From NCBI RefSeq assembly GCF_003324165.1, contig NW_025407847.1:92219-156218 (forward strand): DNA of 64,000 nt, written 5' to 3'. The position numbers and the translations under genes were made by a program. The notes beneath the pieces are model-generated. The model made no database searches and had not been told where the DNA came from. It saw only the letters and a list, made by a program, of their open reading frames with translations. The stretch comes from Naegleria lovaniensis (lineage: Eukaryota; Heterolobosea; Eutetramitea; Acrasida; Naegleriidae). Of this stretch, positions 22,645 to 32,377 are shown one piece after another (position 1 is the first letter of the stretch; the number at the start of each line of letters is the position of its first letter).

Positions 22645-24436
22645 TTATGGTAATTGACTCTCCTTTGGTGATACCTTTTTCAACTTCTTGTAAACCTTGT
22701 AATAAATGACATTTCCAACAATGAAGCCAAGAGTCAACAAAAAGAGAGCAAAGTTGACCACACCGTAGAATAAGAATGGTCCGCTTGGTTTCCAATCATC
22801 GTAGAGAACTCCTCCAACCTTGGTGGCTAACAGAATACCTGCAGCACCAAACAAAGTGAATATACCACTCACACTTCCTCTGACTTTGTTTGGAGATTCA
22901 GCAGTTACCAATACTTGGCTGCAAACAATAACACCAATCTCACCAATACCGATCAAAGCAATTGGCAAGTACACAAATCCGCCTGTCACATCTGAGAGCA
23001 ATGATAACATTGTGTATCCAACGCCAGATATTATTGAGACTACTGCCATAGTAATTAATCTTGACATCTTTCTGATGAAAGTATCTGTGGTTTGTTCAGT
23101 GGTGTCTTGCTTCTTTCTTCTAAATCTCAAATCAGCAAAAACTCCTACAAACGGTGCAGCTACAAGGGCAAAAGTTTGACAAATACCAGAAATTGTACCT
23201 CCTCTTGCAATAGCGTCTGCCTTTGAGGAGTCATGATCATTAATCATTTGTTGGGACACCCATAATGTAATAAATGTAGTGATCAATGTTGCATCACCTC
23301 TTGCAACAAAACTGGATGCATAAGCTAAAATGAGAGATGGTCTTTTTGCAGGAGCTTTAAACAAGCCTTGAATCAAAACATCCCTAATTCTTTTTAAATA
23401 TCTAACAAATACATTATCTGATGGCTCATCAGAATCAGACTCTTCGTCTGAGCTACTCTCAATTCCGTCAATATTTTTTGTCTTTTTCTTGGCAAAATAG
23501 TTTTCACAGATAGGGAAAATCTTTCCTTTGTAAAAGATCATCAGGGCACACATTGCAACCACACAGAATAAGGACATGACAATAAATGAAATAAACCCAG
23601 CTTGGCCAGAAGGAATTGATGGGTTTGCAGATTGAATCCATTGTGGTATTTTCAAATAAACCAAAGCAGATAAAACAGCTCCTAGACCAGAACAAAGTCC
23701 AAGAAGACCAGAGGCTTTTCCTCTGTCCTTATTTTTCACGTAGTCTCCCAAAATGGCAGTAAGCATACTACTGGTACTTGCTGCACCTATGGCAAAAATT
23801 ATTCTGTATAAAATTAATTGACCTGGAGTCAAGGCAAATGTGTACAAGAAGAGGCCAAGTGCCATCAACAAAAATCCAACCATGTACACAAATTTTCTTC
23901 CTTTCAAAAGGTCTGTCAGAATTCCCCAAAACATTCCAAAAACAATGATGCAAATTTCATTGTAGAAAGAAAGATCGCCTGTTCGTACAGAGAAAATGAT
24001 GAGTGCTCATCATCGTTCACAATAACTGGTACATACCTGCTAATTTGCCCTGATCTTGCCTTCTTACGTGGCCTCTTAAATAAGCCTCAAAGACGTAACT
24101 TGCCATTGCATTTATGAAAACGAAAATACCAATGAGGACAATGGTTAAAGCGTAGTAGCATGTTATGTTCACCCAAGTGACGCCTTTTTTGAGCTCAATA
24201 ATGCCCAAATACCTGTCTGTTCTAATAAAGCCACATAAAACCTTTGGACCTTTCTTGGCAGAGGCCATGTTCGAATCTGATGATGAATTCTTTGACTCTG
24301 TTGATACAGTATTTGGTTCCTTGATATCATTGCTTGCGTGGTTGATTGCTTCCTGCGTCTGAGAAGAGGGTTTGAATTCCTGTTGTTGATACGCAAATTC
24401 GGATGAAGAATTTTCAAGACGTTCTTGAGACTCCAT
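22645..24436 (-). CDS. Major facilitator superfamily transporter
   Basis: Two exons, 24436-24037 and 23978-22645 (intron 58 nt, gtatgt...acag, phase 1), giving 577 residues. After an 80-residue Ser/Asn/Gln-rich cytosolic N-terminus there are about 12 hydrophobic segments, beginning VNITCYYALTIVLIGIFVFI. The MFS loop 2-3 signature appears as FWGILTDLLKGRKFVYMVGF (G-x-L-x-D-x-x-K-G-R-K). A central acidic loop (SSSDEESDSDEPSDN) separates the two six-helix halves. Substrate cannot be predicted. The start MESQERLEN was chosen because the upstream in-frame codons have no ATG. Confidence 0.9.
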
Positions 24437-24883
24437 TGTGAGTGATGAATTATTAATTTTATGGTTTTTTGGTGTAGTAACGGAGCAAAATTGGAAGGAA
24501 TGTGGAGTGAGCACTGGATGATTATTAGCTCGCAAGGATTTTCAAGTGTTGGTATGATCGTAAAGCAACAAGCCTATTCAAGAGAACTGTTGCGTGTCCG
24601 AGCGAGAGAGACTTGTCGAATGATTTTTTGATGTGGTTGTGGGATTCGACCAAAAAAGCCAAAAATGCGAGTGCTCTGGGTCTTCAGTCAATTTCAAGCG
24701 CTGTTTCGTCGAGTAACGAGTCCGAGAAGTAACGAGGTAAAAAAAGGTGAATAGGATAAATTCATGGGAAGTAATGGGTGAATGTTCAAGAATGGATAAT
24801 TTCAAGAAATGAATCCTTGATGATTGTATTCCATTTCAAGAAAGCAATAACAGGATTGTAGACTGCTCTATGTAAGCAAAGGT
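24437..24883. other. Intergenic region between MFS and DNAL1 genes
   Basis: 447 bases on which nothing is supported beyond the upstream region of the MFS gene and the 3' region of DNAL1. Open frames here are short and unlike known proteins. Confidence 0.5.
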
Positions 24884-25578
24884 TTATTCACCCATGTCCT
24901 TACGAGCTCCTTCAGCCTGTTCTCGCTCTGCCAAATCAAAGGACCTTCCGTCAAGTTTTTTGAGTGTTGGTAATCTCCTCAACACCTCAATTCTCCAGTT
25001 TTCTCCGTTATCTTTTGAATTCTTTTCTAAAGGGTTTCCTTGAAGCAACAAATCTTCAAGCTCTGGAAGCTCCTTAAGTCGGTCCACCTCCGACCATGAG
25101 CTAATTTTGTTATTTCCACAATATAATACTTTTAGTTTCTTCAATTTCTCAATCCCTGCCAAAGACGTCAAATTGTTGTATGAGAGCCATAATTGTTCCA
25201 GCGTTGGGGCCACAGCCTCCAAGTTTTCTAATCTCTTGATTTGATTTCTTGAAAGTGACAGTATTTCTAAGGAAACTAGTCCTTGCAGACCTCCTATTCT
25301 GTCTATACAATTTGTTGACAGTGCAAGTCTTTTACAATTTTTCATTTGGGCCACAGTTGTGTCCATCTTTTCAATCGGAGGCACCCACCCATATAACATT
25401 ATTTGTTCAGCCTCTCCCACTTTTTGCCCGGTCTTTTCCTCCCACGCTTTTACTGCATCTCTCAAGAAGAACACCTATTTTCGGTGGAGAGTTATTAACA
25501 ACGATAAATATTAAACATTCCGATCCACAATATAAATTCCGATCAATTTCCAATATGTCTTTACTCATCACATACCAT
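24884..25578 (-). CDS. DNAL1: Axonemal dynein light chain 1 (LC1)
   Basis: Leucine-rich-repeat light chain that binds the motor domain of the outer-arm dynein heavy chain in cilia. Exons 25578-25576 (only ATG) and 25474-24884, intron 101 nt (gtatgt...aaatag), giving 197 residues against 190 in human. The spliced N-terminus MVFFLRDAVKAWEEKTGQ matches the family (IKEALARWEEKTGQ). Further signatures: PPIEKMDTTVAQMKNCKRLA, LSTNCIDRIGGLQGL, LEQLWLSYNNL, LKVLYCGNNKISSWSEV and NPLEKNSKDN. The intron's final TAG sits directly before exon 2 in frame, so translation requires splicing. The gene confirms that the organism builds motile flagella. Confidence 0.94.
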
Positions 25579-25975
25579 CTTTTATATACAAAATTAAACG
25601 ACAATCCTCAGTTTTGTTGATAATTACGGAATGACACTCCAAAGTTCAATTTACGAAATGTTTCCAATTTTTTTAAATTTTTTTCGATAATACAACCCGC
25701 CTGTAAACGTAAAGGGCGCCAAAAGCTTGTGACATGCTGGTTGTGGAGTTCTTAGTCCACCAGATCCCTGTTACTCCAAAACAATACATATTTTTTGAGG
25801 TGACATTATGGCAATGCATCTTTCGAGTTAAATTGTCGCATTAATAAATGTTCCTCAAAAGGTATGAATGATGAGAAGATATGAGGTGTTAGCGTTATCT
25901 GAGACTCAACGGTACAACACTTGAAGAAAATACCTCGACAGATCCTCAATTTTTAAAACACATTCCCCTTTCACC
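25579..25975. other. Divergent intergenic region (DNAL1 / secreted protein)
   Basis: 397 bases between divergent starts. It contains an A/T-rich core and a short G/C-richer patch (around 25690-25780). No gene or recognised regulatory motif was found. Confidence 0.5.
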
Positions 25976-26560
25976 ATGACAAAGCTTTTGAAATCCGCTT
26001 TTGTTTTTGTTGTGACAGTGTATGCCTTCTCAGTATTCACAAACGCAGAACTTTATTCAGGTGATAAGAAGGATGCATTAGACACAAAAGATACCAGCAC
26101 AGCTCCAATTGTAAACACATGGTGGGCAAATCCAAATGCATTCTTTGTGAATCAATTTCCGTTTGGAACGAACATACCAGCCAGTTTTTGGAAGACGAAC
26201 ATTTGGAATGGCAATAATGGTGTGTTTTGGAACGCACAACTCAACCCTTTCAACAATGCCTTGTTCTTTCAAAACGGCCTCAATCAAGCCATGATGTTTC
26301 CTGGTCTGCAAAATGGCAACTTGTTATTTGGAGCTTTTGGAAACAACGGCTTTGCATTCCCTGCTTGGAATGGTGCCATCTTGGGTGTCAATAACGCCTT
26401 TCCAGGTGTAGTGCCACCATTTGGTGCTGTACCAGCGATTCAAGCCAAGAATGCAGTTCACTTCCCAGTCACTGAAGGATATGATATTGAGTACAACTTC
26501 CCTGGTGGAAAGGCCAAACAATTCTTTGCCCAATCCAAGATTGAAAGCAAAGTGTTTTGA
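25976..26560 (+). CDS. Small secreted protein rich in Asn, Phe, Gly and Trp; unknown
   Basis: Single exon, 194 residues. A classical signal peptide (MTKLLKSAFVFVVTVYAFSV, probable cleavage after FTNA at residue 24) leads to a mature protein with no cysteine. After a short charged segment (DKKDALDTKD) the chain is built from degenerate short units combining Asn, Phe, Gly, Ala and Trp, for example WNGNNGVFWNAQLNPFNNAL, FGAFGNNGFAFPAWNGAI and GVNNAFPGVVPPFGAV, with six Trp. The C-terminal 40 residues are less repetitive and end in a basic stretch. The composition recalls structural extracellular-matrix or wall proteins; that is inference. I recognise no family. It converges with the RPS29 gene 66 bp downstream. 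Confidence 0.85.
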   Translation: MTKLLKSAFVFVVTVYAFSVFTNAELYSGDKKDALDTKDTSTAPIVNTWWANPNAFFVNQFPFGTNIPASFWKTNIWNGNNGVFWNAQLNPFNNALFFQNGLNQAMMFPGLQNGNLLFGAFGNNGFAFPAWNGAILGVNNAFPGVVPPFGAVPAIQAKNAVHFPVTEGYDIEYNFPGGKAKQFFAQSKIESKVF

Positions 26561-26626
26561 GACCATGACTCACAATAAACAAACGACAATAATAATTTGT
26601 TAATTTTATTGTTGTGAATGATGGGT

Positions 26627-26797
26627 TTACTTGGTCTTTGTGAAACCGATGAGAGAAGCATTTTCTCTGAAGCATTGTCTGCAGAGTCCGAGACCATACT
26701 TGCGGATCAAACCCTTTCTGTTACCGCAAACCTTGCATCTTCTAGCACCCTTTGCGTTGTTCTTTGGGTGAGAGAACCAGATATTTTCGTAGCCCAT
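26627..26797 (-). CDS. RPS29: Small-subunit ribosomal protein uS14 (RPS29)
   Basis: A 56-residue open frame, exactly the length of human RPS29. It begins [20 protein letters not shown] and contains [20 protein letters not shown] followed by QC, ending FTKTK. The four cysteines (21, 24, 39, 42; two C-x2-C pairs) bind zinc in this family, and the GLIRKYGL core is hallmark uS14. Part of the 40S head near the decoding region. No intron is needed. Because the reading frame is under 60 codons it is easily missed by length cut-offs. Confidence 0.97.
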   Translation of the reverse strand: MGYENIWFSHPKNNAKGARRCKVCGNRKGLIRKYGLGLCRQCFRENASLIGFTKTK

Positions 26798-26956
26798 GTT
26801 GTCTTTGTTTCACTGATGAGGTACTTGTTCAAGCCATCAAAAATCAAACAAAAAATGACACTAACCTTGGTGTGATTGTGGCGTATTTTTTTCAAACGAA
26901 AATTTTAATCAATGCTGGTCAACTAAAGATAAAAGTTTACAATGCAAGGGACTTGC

Positions 26957-29917
26957 TCACAGAGCACACTTGGTCTGTCTCAACTCTTTCAAAGTCTCAA
27001 CTATTTTCTTATCCAGACTGTTCGATTGATGGATAAGGGGCAACAATGAAACATTTGATGAGTTCATTGCACTTTCCGAGTGGTTATTGACAAGGATGTT
27101 GTGCCAAGATTTTTCGAGTTGCTCGAATTCTGCAAGCAATCGAGAAGCTGATGTTTGAATGTTTTGCATGGCTTTGATTGTTTCAATAATTTCCTCTTTT
27201 GGAGTAACTCTTGGATATGAAGCAAGAGTAAAGTCAATTTTTTGCCGTACCAATAGATAGTGCTTTAGCTTTTCCAAAAAGGATGTTCTGGAAGCAAGAA
27301 GGCTTCCAAATTGATTGCTCTGGAGAATCACTTCAAACCCTTGCCCTCCAAGACAAGTTGAAATCTTGAGCTTTACATCCTCTCCATTTGGAGTTCTTAA
27401 TAATGATGGCGTCGAAAAGTTGTTGGAGGACAGTTTGGCATCTCTACGATCAACAAGTGATACCCAATCATCTTGGCTCAGGCTAGATATTTCTTCAAGA
27501 GGTATTCTCAACATATTTTCCCAGTTCATTGTATATCTTTCCTCAAGGGGATTCACCTTCAGCTTGAAAGTGTGCGAAATTGTACTTGTCAGCAGTGGAT
27601 TTAAGTGGTCCAAATAAGGAATGCTTTTGTAATGTTTTCGAAATAGATGACGGATACGCTTTGAAGGGTTCATTGTGTTGGATAATGGAGCAGAAATAAA
27701 TCTCAGAGAGTTCGAGTGTTCTAAATGAATATCAAGTAAATCCATCATATTAAATTTTTGGTCTTTAAGAACTAGTGAAAAATGGCCTTCTGTTTGATTG
27801 AACGAGAGTATAACGCTGATGTTAAATGACGAATAGCCGCTTTGAGGCGAGAGTAGAATAGTTCTCGTCCATGTGCTCCGACTTTCTAAATGATTGATAG
27901 GAAAAGAGTAACACTCTAACTTGTGGTTGCTCCATTCGACCATTACAATAACTACAAGTTGAGAAATTGAGATCATTGAAAACTACTTACTTGTCCACTG
28001 ATTGGTCAATACGAAATCTGTTCCATTATTCACAGTACATTCCATTACAGTTTGCATGTCTTCTTTCCGTGTAAAGCATTTGATGTTGCTTGCAAGTTTC
28101 TTTCCTTGTTCCTTCCATTCATGGAGAAGATGCATAGCAGTATTAAGTGTGTAAATTTCTCTGTTTAAGTGGTCTTGTTCTCTTTTGGCTCCATCTAATT
28201 TACTAAAACTCTCGTCCACTTGTTGTATCATTTCCCGAACTCCATTTTGTAATCGATTCGAAGCAACAGAGTGACACAACCAATCGTCTATAGCAGTATG
28301 TGATGGTATTATGATATGATCCACATTTCCAGATTTTGTAAATATAGTACATGCGCCTTTAGCTCTCATGTTCCTTTTCTTTTCGTCAAGAGAAGTGAGC
28401 TTTAGTTGTGAAAAAGATAATTCCGTGTTAGGGAATGAAAGAACGTTGAAAGGTTGATACTTCCTAGCTTTGAGCTCATGTAAAATTGCAATATTTGATT
28501 CTGATGGTATTTCTCTAACTTCCACAGAATCAAATAATTTAATGGTTGTAGACGTCTTTGTCAATGCATCATTCGATGGTATCTTATTGTAAATTGTGAA
28601 TGAAAATAGAGAGCCGATGTCATTGGAAACAATCAATTGGTTTTTGACTACAATTGAAGAAGCTATTTTGAGGTTAATAAAACAGGACCGTTTGATAATT
28701 TGTTCTCCGTCATGGTATAACAATACTATGTGTCCCTCATGGCTATTTTGAAGGTTAGAATAGTCAATGGCGTTACGGTCTACATACCTAACACAAATAA
28801 TTGAGTTGCACTTTTCATTGCTAGTGTTAGTGCCAGATATTGATAGTGGTATTATATTTTGTACAGAATTTCTTACAGTTAAAATTGTTCTATAACAGCT
28901 CATTTCTGAAAATCTCTCAATAATATTCTTATTTGAAGGAAAGCAAAAAACTCTTCCATTTTCACAACCAACCAAACAAATACAGGATGTCATTAAAATA
29001 AATTCGCTTCCAAAGAGTGCTTGAAAAAACTCTTCAGTAAGAATGTAACTATTTTGGTCCGAGAGTTGAGATATTTTGCTGGTGTTGGATGAGTAATAAA
29101 GACAATTCACTCTTGAATGAAATGTTGAGGGCGCTTTACAAAGAGGGGCAAGTACTAACTCATCTGTTTCCTCGTCTTGAAACAATTTGTAAATCTGCAT
29201 TTTGGATAGCAATAAAATGTGTTTGCCTCCTCTCTTTGCATCTTCACTAAAAAGATTTTGTATTGCTTCTGGCTCAATAGATTGAATTTGATAAATAGAC
29301 TCTGGAAGCTGTTGCAACACGTCAGTGTCAGATATGTCCTTAATAATAATTCCTTCACTGGATATAAAGTAATCTCTCCATTCAGATTGAAAGTTTTTTG
29401 CATCACTCGAATCTACTCTTGAGAAAATGGAAGAGGTTTGTTTCGGTGTAGATTGAGTGGATTTTCTTTGAGCGTTTTTTCTCTTTTTCTCTTTCTTTAA
29501 AATTTCAAATAAATAGATATTATCATCGGAACAACTTAATATAATTGATATCTTGTTCTTCTTTCTTTGATACATATGGTAACATAGGATTTTCACATCG
29601 TTTGAAGAAAATCTTATTATTTGTTTTAATTCGTAATTCACAAGAATATGTATCAGCTTGTCTGATAGATGTAAAGCTGTAATAATTTTTTCTGAATTTA
29701 GATCATCTTCATTGATGATGACGATTGATTGCATCCGATTGGTATTGCTCCCAAAACTGAATTTTTGATCCTCTAAATTCGTCGCTGTGCCGTTCCATAA
29801 CATCAACTCTCGCTTCACCCTTCTTTCCGTAAGACATTTTGATTTTGAATCATATTTGTTTTGCCTGTGTGATGACGGAAGTGAGGTAGACAACGAGGAT
29901 GTCAAATCTAGGCTCAT
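26957..29917 (-). CDS. Large protein, candidate FAAP100-like Fanconi core subunit
   Basis: Two exons, 29917-27991 and 27951-26957 (intron 39 nt, gtaagt...gtag, phase 1), giving 973 residues. The N-terminal two-thirds looks like a beta-propeller: alternating short strands such as KISIILSCSDDNIYLFEIL and a segment around ALFGSEFILMTSCICLVGCE followed by NGRVFCF. That segment resembles the LFG...SPVVLCGLPDGQLCCV region I recall from FAAP100/FANCB proteins. A coiled coil follows (about 560-620, EMIQQVDESFSKLDGAKREQ), then a mixed C-terminal domain. FAAP100 is a scaffold of the Fanconi anaemia ubiquitin ligase in DNA crosslink repair. The assignment rests on one motif plus architecture and length, so treat it as tentative. 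Existence of the gene is well supported. Confidence 0.75.
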
Positions 29918-30067
29918 TTTTTTCTGTGCGAAAGAAAAGTCTTCTTGTGTTTATTGGAAGGACTCTTTCATGTATTAATGATGGTAATTGGGGTATGTTA
30001 CTTTTGGTCTCGCAAGAGCAAACAAGTCGGAGTCCATTCGCAGTGGATTTTCAACAAACAAAAAAAA

Positions 30068-30994
30068 ATGAAAAAACTGCTCTGTTCCTCTCGGTCTATT
30101 GCAACAAACAGCTTCGGAAATATTTGTGCAAAAAAAAGTTTCTTGGCATTGATCACAGCAAATTCCCATACATTACACAACAATGATCATCAAAATATAA
30201 GAAGCTTTTCATGTTGCATAATTCCAATGAAAAAAAAAAGTAATAGCGGAGCAATAGTTAAATCAAAGAAAAAGAGGATAGGACAAAGCTTTTTTGTGGA
30301 TGGAGATGATGACTTTGTCATGTTTGAAGCTTCATCACATTACGACGGAGATATTGGAGATGAAAGTGCATTCTTTCATCCCATGATGGGAATGGCTCCA
30401 GATTTATTTGACCAAGCATTCCAATACGATAAAGAGCACCAAAATCATGATAGCGTTGCGATCAATTGGCATGAGGAAAAGGATCATCATGAATTGGTTA
30501 TTACATGTCCTGGGCTTACGAAAAAGAGTGCAAAGGCAACATTTGACAAATCTGATAACAGTATTGTGATAAAAGGAAAGCTAAAGCCTATTGCAAGCCA
30601 CATTGAAAGCATAACTTTTCATAGAAGAGTTTCACTACCAGATAATGTTAACTTTAACGAAAAACCATATATTACTGACATTAATGTTGAAAGGTCGGAA
30701 TACTGCGATCATGAAGGAATTTGTGTAATTATTGCAAAAACTGGATGTGAGCCAGCTCGTTCTCACTCGAATACTCCTGAGAATACGAATTCTGTGGACG
30801 CTTCTGAAGTAGATGACGAAACAAATGACATGTTTGAAAGCTCACAACACTTCTCTGACGAATCTGAAGAAATGCCACAATCTCATGCCAAGCCAAAACC
30901 AAAGAAAAAGCCTAAAAAGTCATCCAAACCATCGAAAAATACGTTTGATGAAGATTTTATTATTGACGCCCAATTTATTGAGAAATGTGCATAA
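30068..30994 (+). CDS. HSP20/alpha-crystallin-domain protein, probably organellar
   Basis: 308 residues from the ATG at 30068, which sits after eight adenines; 41 in-frame upstream codons were excluded. The N-terminus MKKLLCSSRSIATNSF is basic and hydroxylated, as in mitochondrial presequences. The alpha-crystallin domain spans about residues 122-235: DSVAINWHEEKDHHELVITC, then PGLTKKSAKATF, SIVIKGKL and FHRRVSLPDNVNF, the usual strand pattern with R and LP-x-x-V. Small heat-shock proteins hold unfolded proteins in a refoldable state. The C-terminal 70 residues are acidic then Lys/Pro-rich and lack an obvious I-x-I motif, which is unusual for a classical sHSP. It shares a 150-bp divergent promoter region with the FAAP100-like gene. 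Confidence 0.8.
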   Translation: MKKLLCSSRSIATNSFGNICAKKSFLALITANSHTLHNNDHQNIRSFSCCIIPMKKKSNSGAIVKSKKKRIGQSFFVDGDDDFVMFEASSHYDGDIGDESAFFHPMMGMAPDLFDQAFQYDKEHQNHDSVAINWHEEKDHHELVITCPGLTKKSAKATFDKSDNSIVIKGKLKPIASHIESITFHRRVSLPDNVNFNEKPYITDINVERSEYCDHEGICVIIAKTGCEPARSHSNTPENTNSVDASEVDDETNDMFESSQHFSDESEEMPQSHAKPKPKKKPKKSSKPSKNTFDEDFIIDAQFIEKCA

Positions 30995-31037
30995 TTTACA
31001 TGAGCATCATTAAATTGGGTTCATGCATGACCATATG

Positions 31038-31910
31038 TTAATTATTCTTTTTTCGCATCAAAGAATACACAATGACCAGAACGCACTTGGCAAGTCCAAT
31101 TAGCATAAAGCCGTGTGAAAAACCAAAATAGATCATTCTCAACATTTTTGCTCCCATGGATCCAGAGCCATCGTTTTTTCCTCCAAAGGAACTGGTTGAA
31201 CCCCATGTTCTTAATTCTAATTCATGAATGTTGATATTAGGTGATTCTTTCACCAGCGACAGGAATGAAAGAGCTTTATAACAGAAGGCCAAAAGGGCCA
31301 GGATAGCTCCAATTTCAAAAATGATAAATCCACCATGAAAAATTCCTTTGCTCACGCCTCTTCCTGAAATCATGAAGGAAATGAAGAGCATGACCAATAA
31401 GGTAAGAGGAATGAACACTCCAATGGAAAAGAAGTGGCCATGAATGAGCGTTCCTTGTTGATAGGCATACTCTCCCACTCGGAAATACGGTACACTTAAC
31501 TTGGTACTCTCTCGGAACACAAAACCTGAGCACATGGCACAAATGATCATCACAGACATGAAGATCAAGATATGTTTGGCAATACTAAAGTAATATTTAG
31601 GGAACATGATGTTGAGAGAAATAAGCTCCTTTTGGGAAGAGTTTTTTGGTTGATTTTGTGGTGGGGAAGTATGTATAAAGGCTTTATCTTCTTTCATATC
31701 AATTTCTTCCTCATCATCACTATTTCCGTTGAGAAGCACCTCAGAATGATGATTCACTTGATTCCGAGAAAGTGGATGGCTAGTAGGCAGTTCGTATGAG
31801 CCTGTCGAGGGTACAGAATTGTTGTGGAGGTCCTCCAACTCGGTAATGGGTGGCGTTGTCTCCGTTGAAAAGAGGACTCTGGAAGAGGGTGGTGCAGTCA
31901 TTTCATTCAT
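31038..31910 (-). CDS. Four-helix membrane protein, unknown
   Basis: Single exon, 290 residues. The first 100 residues are polar with an acidic patch (NSDDEEEIDMKEDK). Four hydrophobic segments follow: HILIFMSVMIICAMCSGFVF, FSIGVFIPLTLLVMLFISFM, FIIFEIGAILALLAFCY and the terminal FGFSHGFMLIGLAKCVLVIV. Two segments carry conserved-looking histidines at the membrane edge (TLIHGHFF and FGFSHGF), which could bind a metal or haem, but this is speculation. No family recognised. Confidence 0.75.
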   Translation of the reverse strand: MNEMTAPPSSRVLFSTETTPPITELEDLHNNSVPSTGSYELPTSHPLSRNQVNHHSEVLLNGNSDDEEEIDMKEDKAFIHTSPPQNQPKNSSQKELISLNIMFPKYYFSIAKHILIFMSVMIICAMCSGFVFRESTKLSVPYFRVGEYAYQQGTLIHGHFFSIGVFIPLTLLVMLFISFMISGRGVSKGIFHGGFIIFEIGAILALLAFCYKALSFLSLVKESPNINIHELELRTWGSTSSFGGKNDGSGSMGAKMLRMIYFGFSHGFMLIGLAKCVLVIVYSLMRKKNN

Positions 31911-32377
31911 TTGTTTTTAATTGATTTCGCCGAGATGTTGGCATGTCAACCCATATAAGGACATATTTTGGTGCAACAGTGCGTTATCGATCTTCTTCGT
32001 AGAAAGGGTTCTTGTGCAGAGACGACGTTTGGTTTTCTGATGGTGTTGTTCTTAAAGAAGCCGATCTTGTACAAAACCACAACTTGAGCCGGTTGTGGAG
32101 AGTTTATTATGGAATATGCCTTGTAACCCTTATTATTGCTTCAGAGTCAGCATTATGATGACGACTGTTTGATTGGTTGAGTTTTCAAGGTTTGTTGAAC
32201 CCTTAATATTTCATAAAGTCATACTGTCTATTTGTCAATTGACAGTTGATGAAACAAGTTGTTCGTCAGTTCGATCGCAGTGAACTCTTTCTTCTGACTC
32301 AACCCAAGTTCGAAATAAAACACCGCAAAGTCATTTACCACATCAAAAAATTGCAATTATAATTGACAACAACAGTC
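31911..32377. other. Divergent intergenic region between two membrane-protein genes
   Basis: 467 bases between divergent starts; nothing else supported. Confidence 0.5.
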
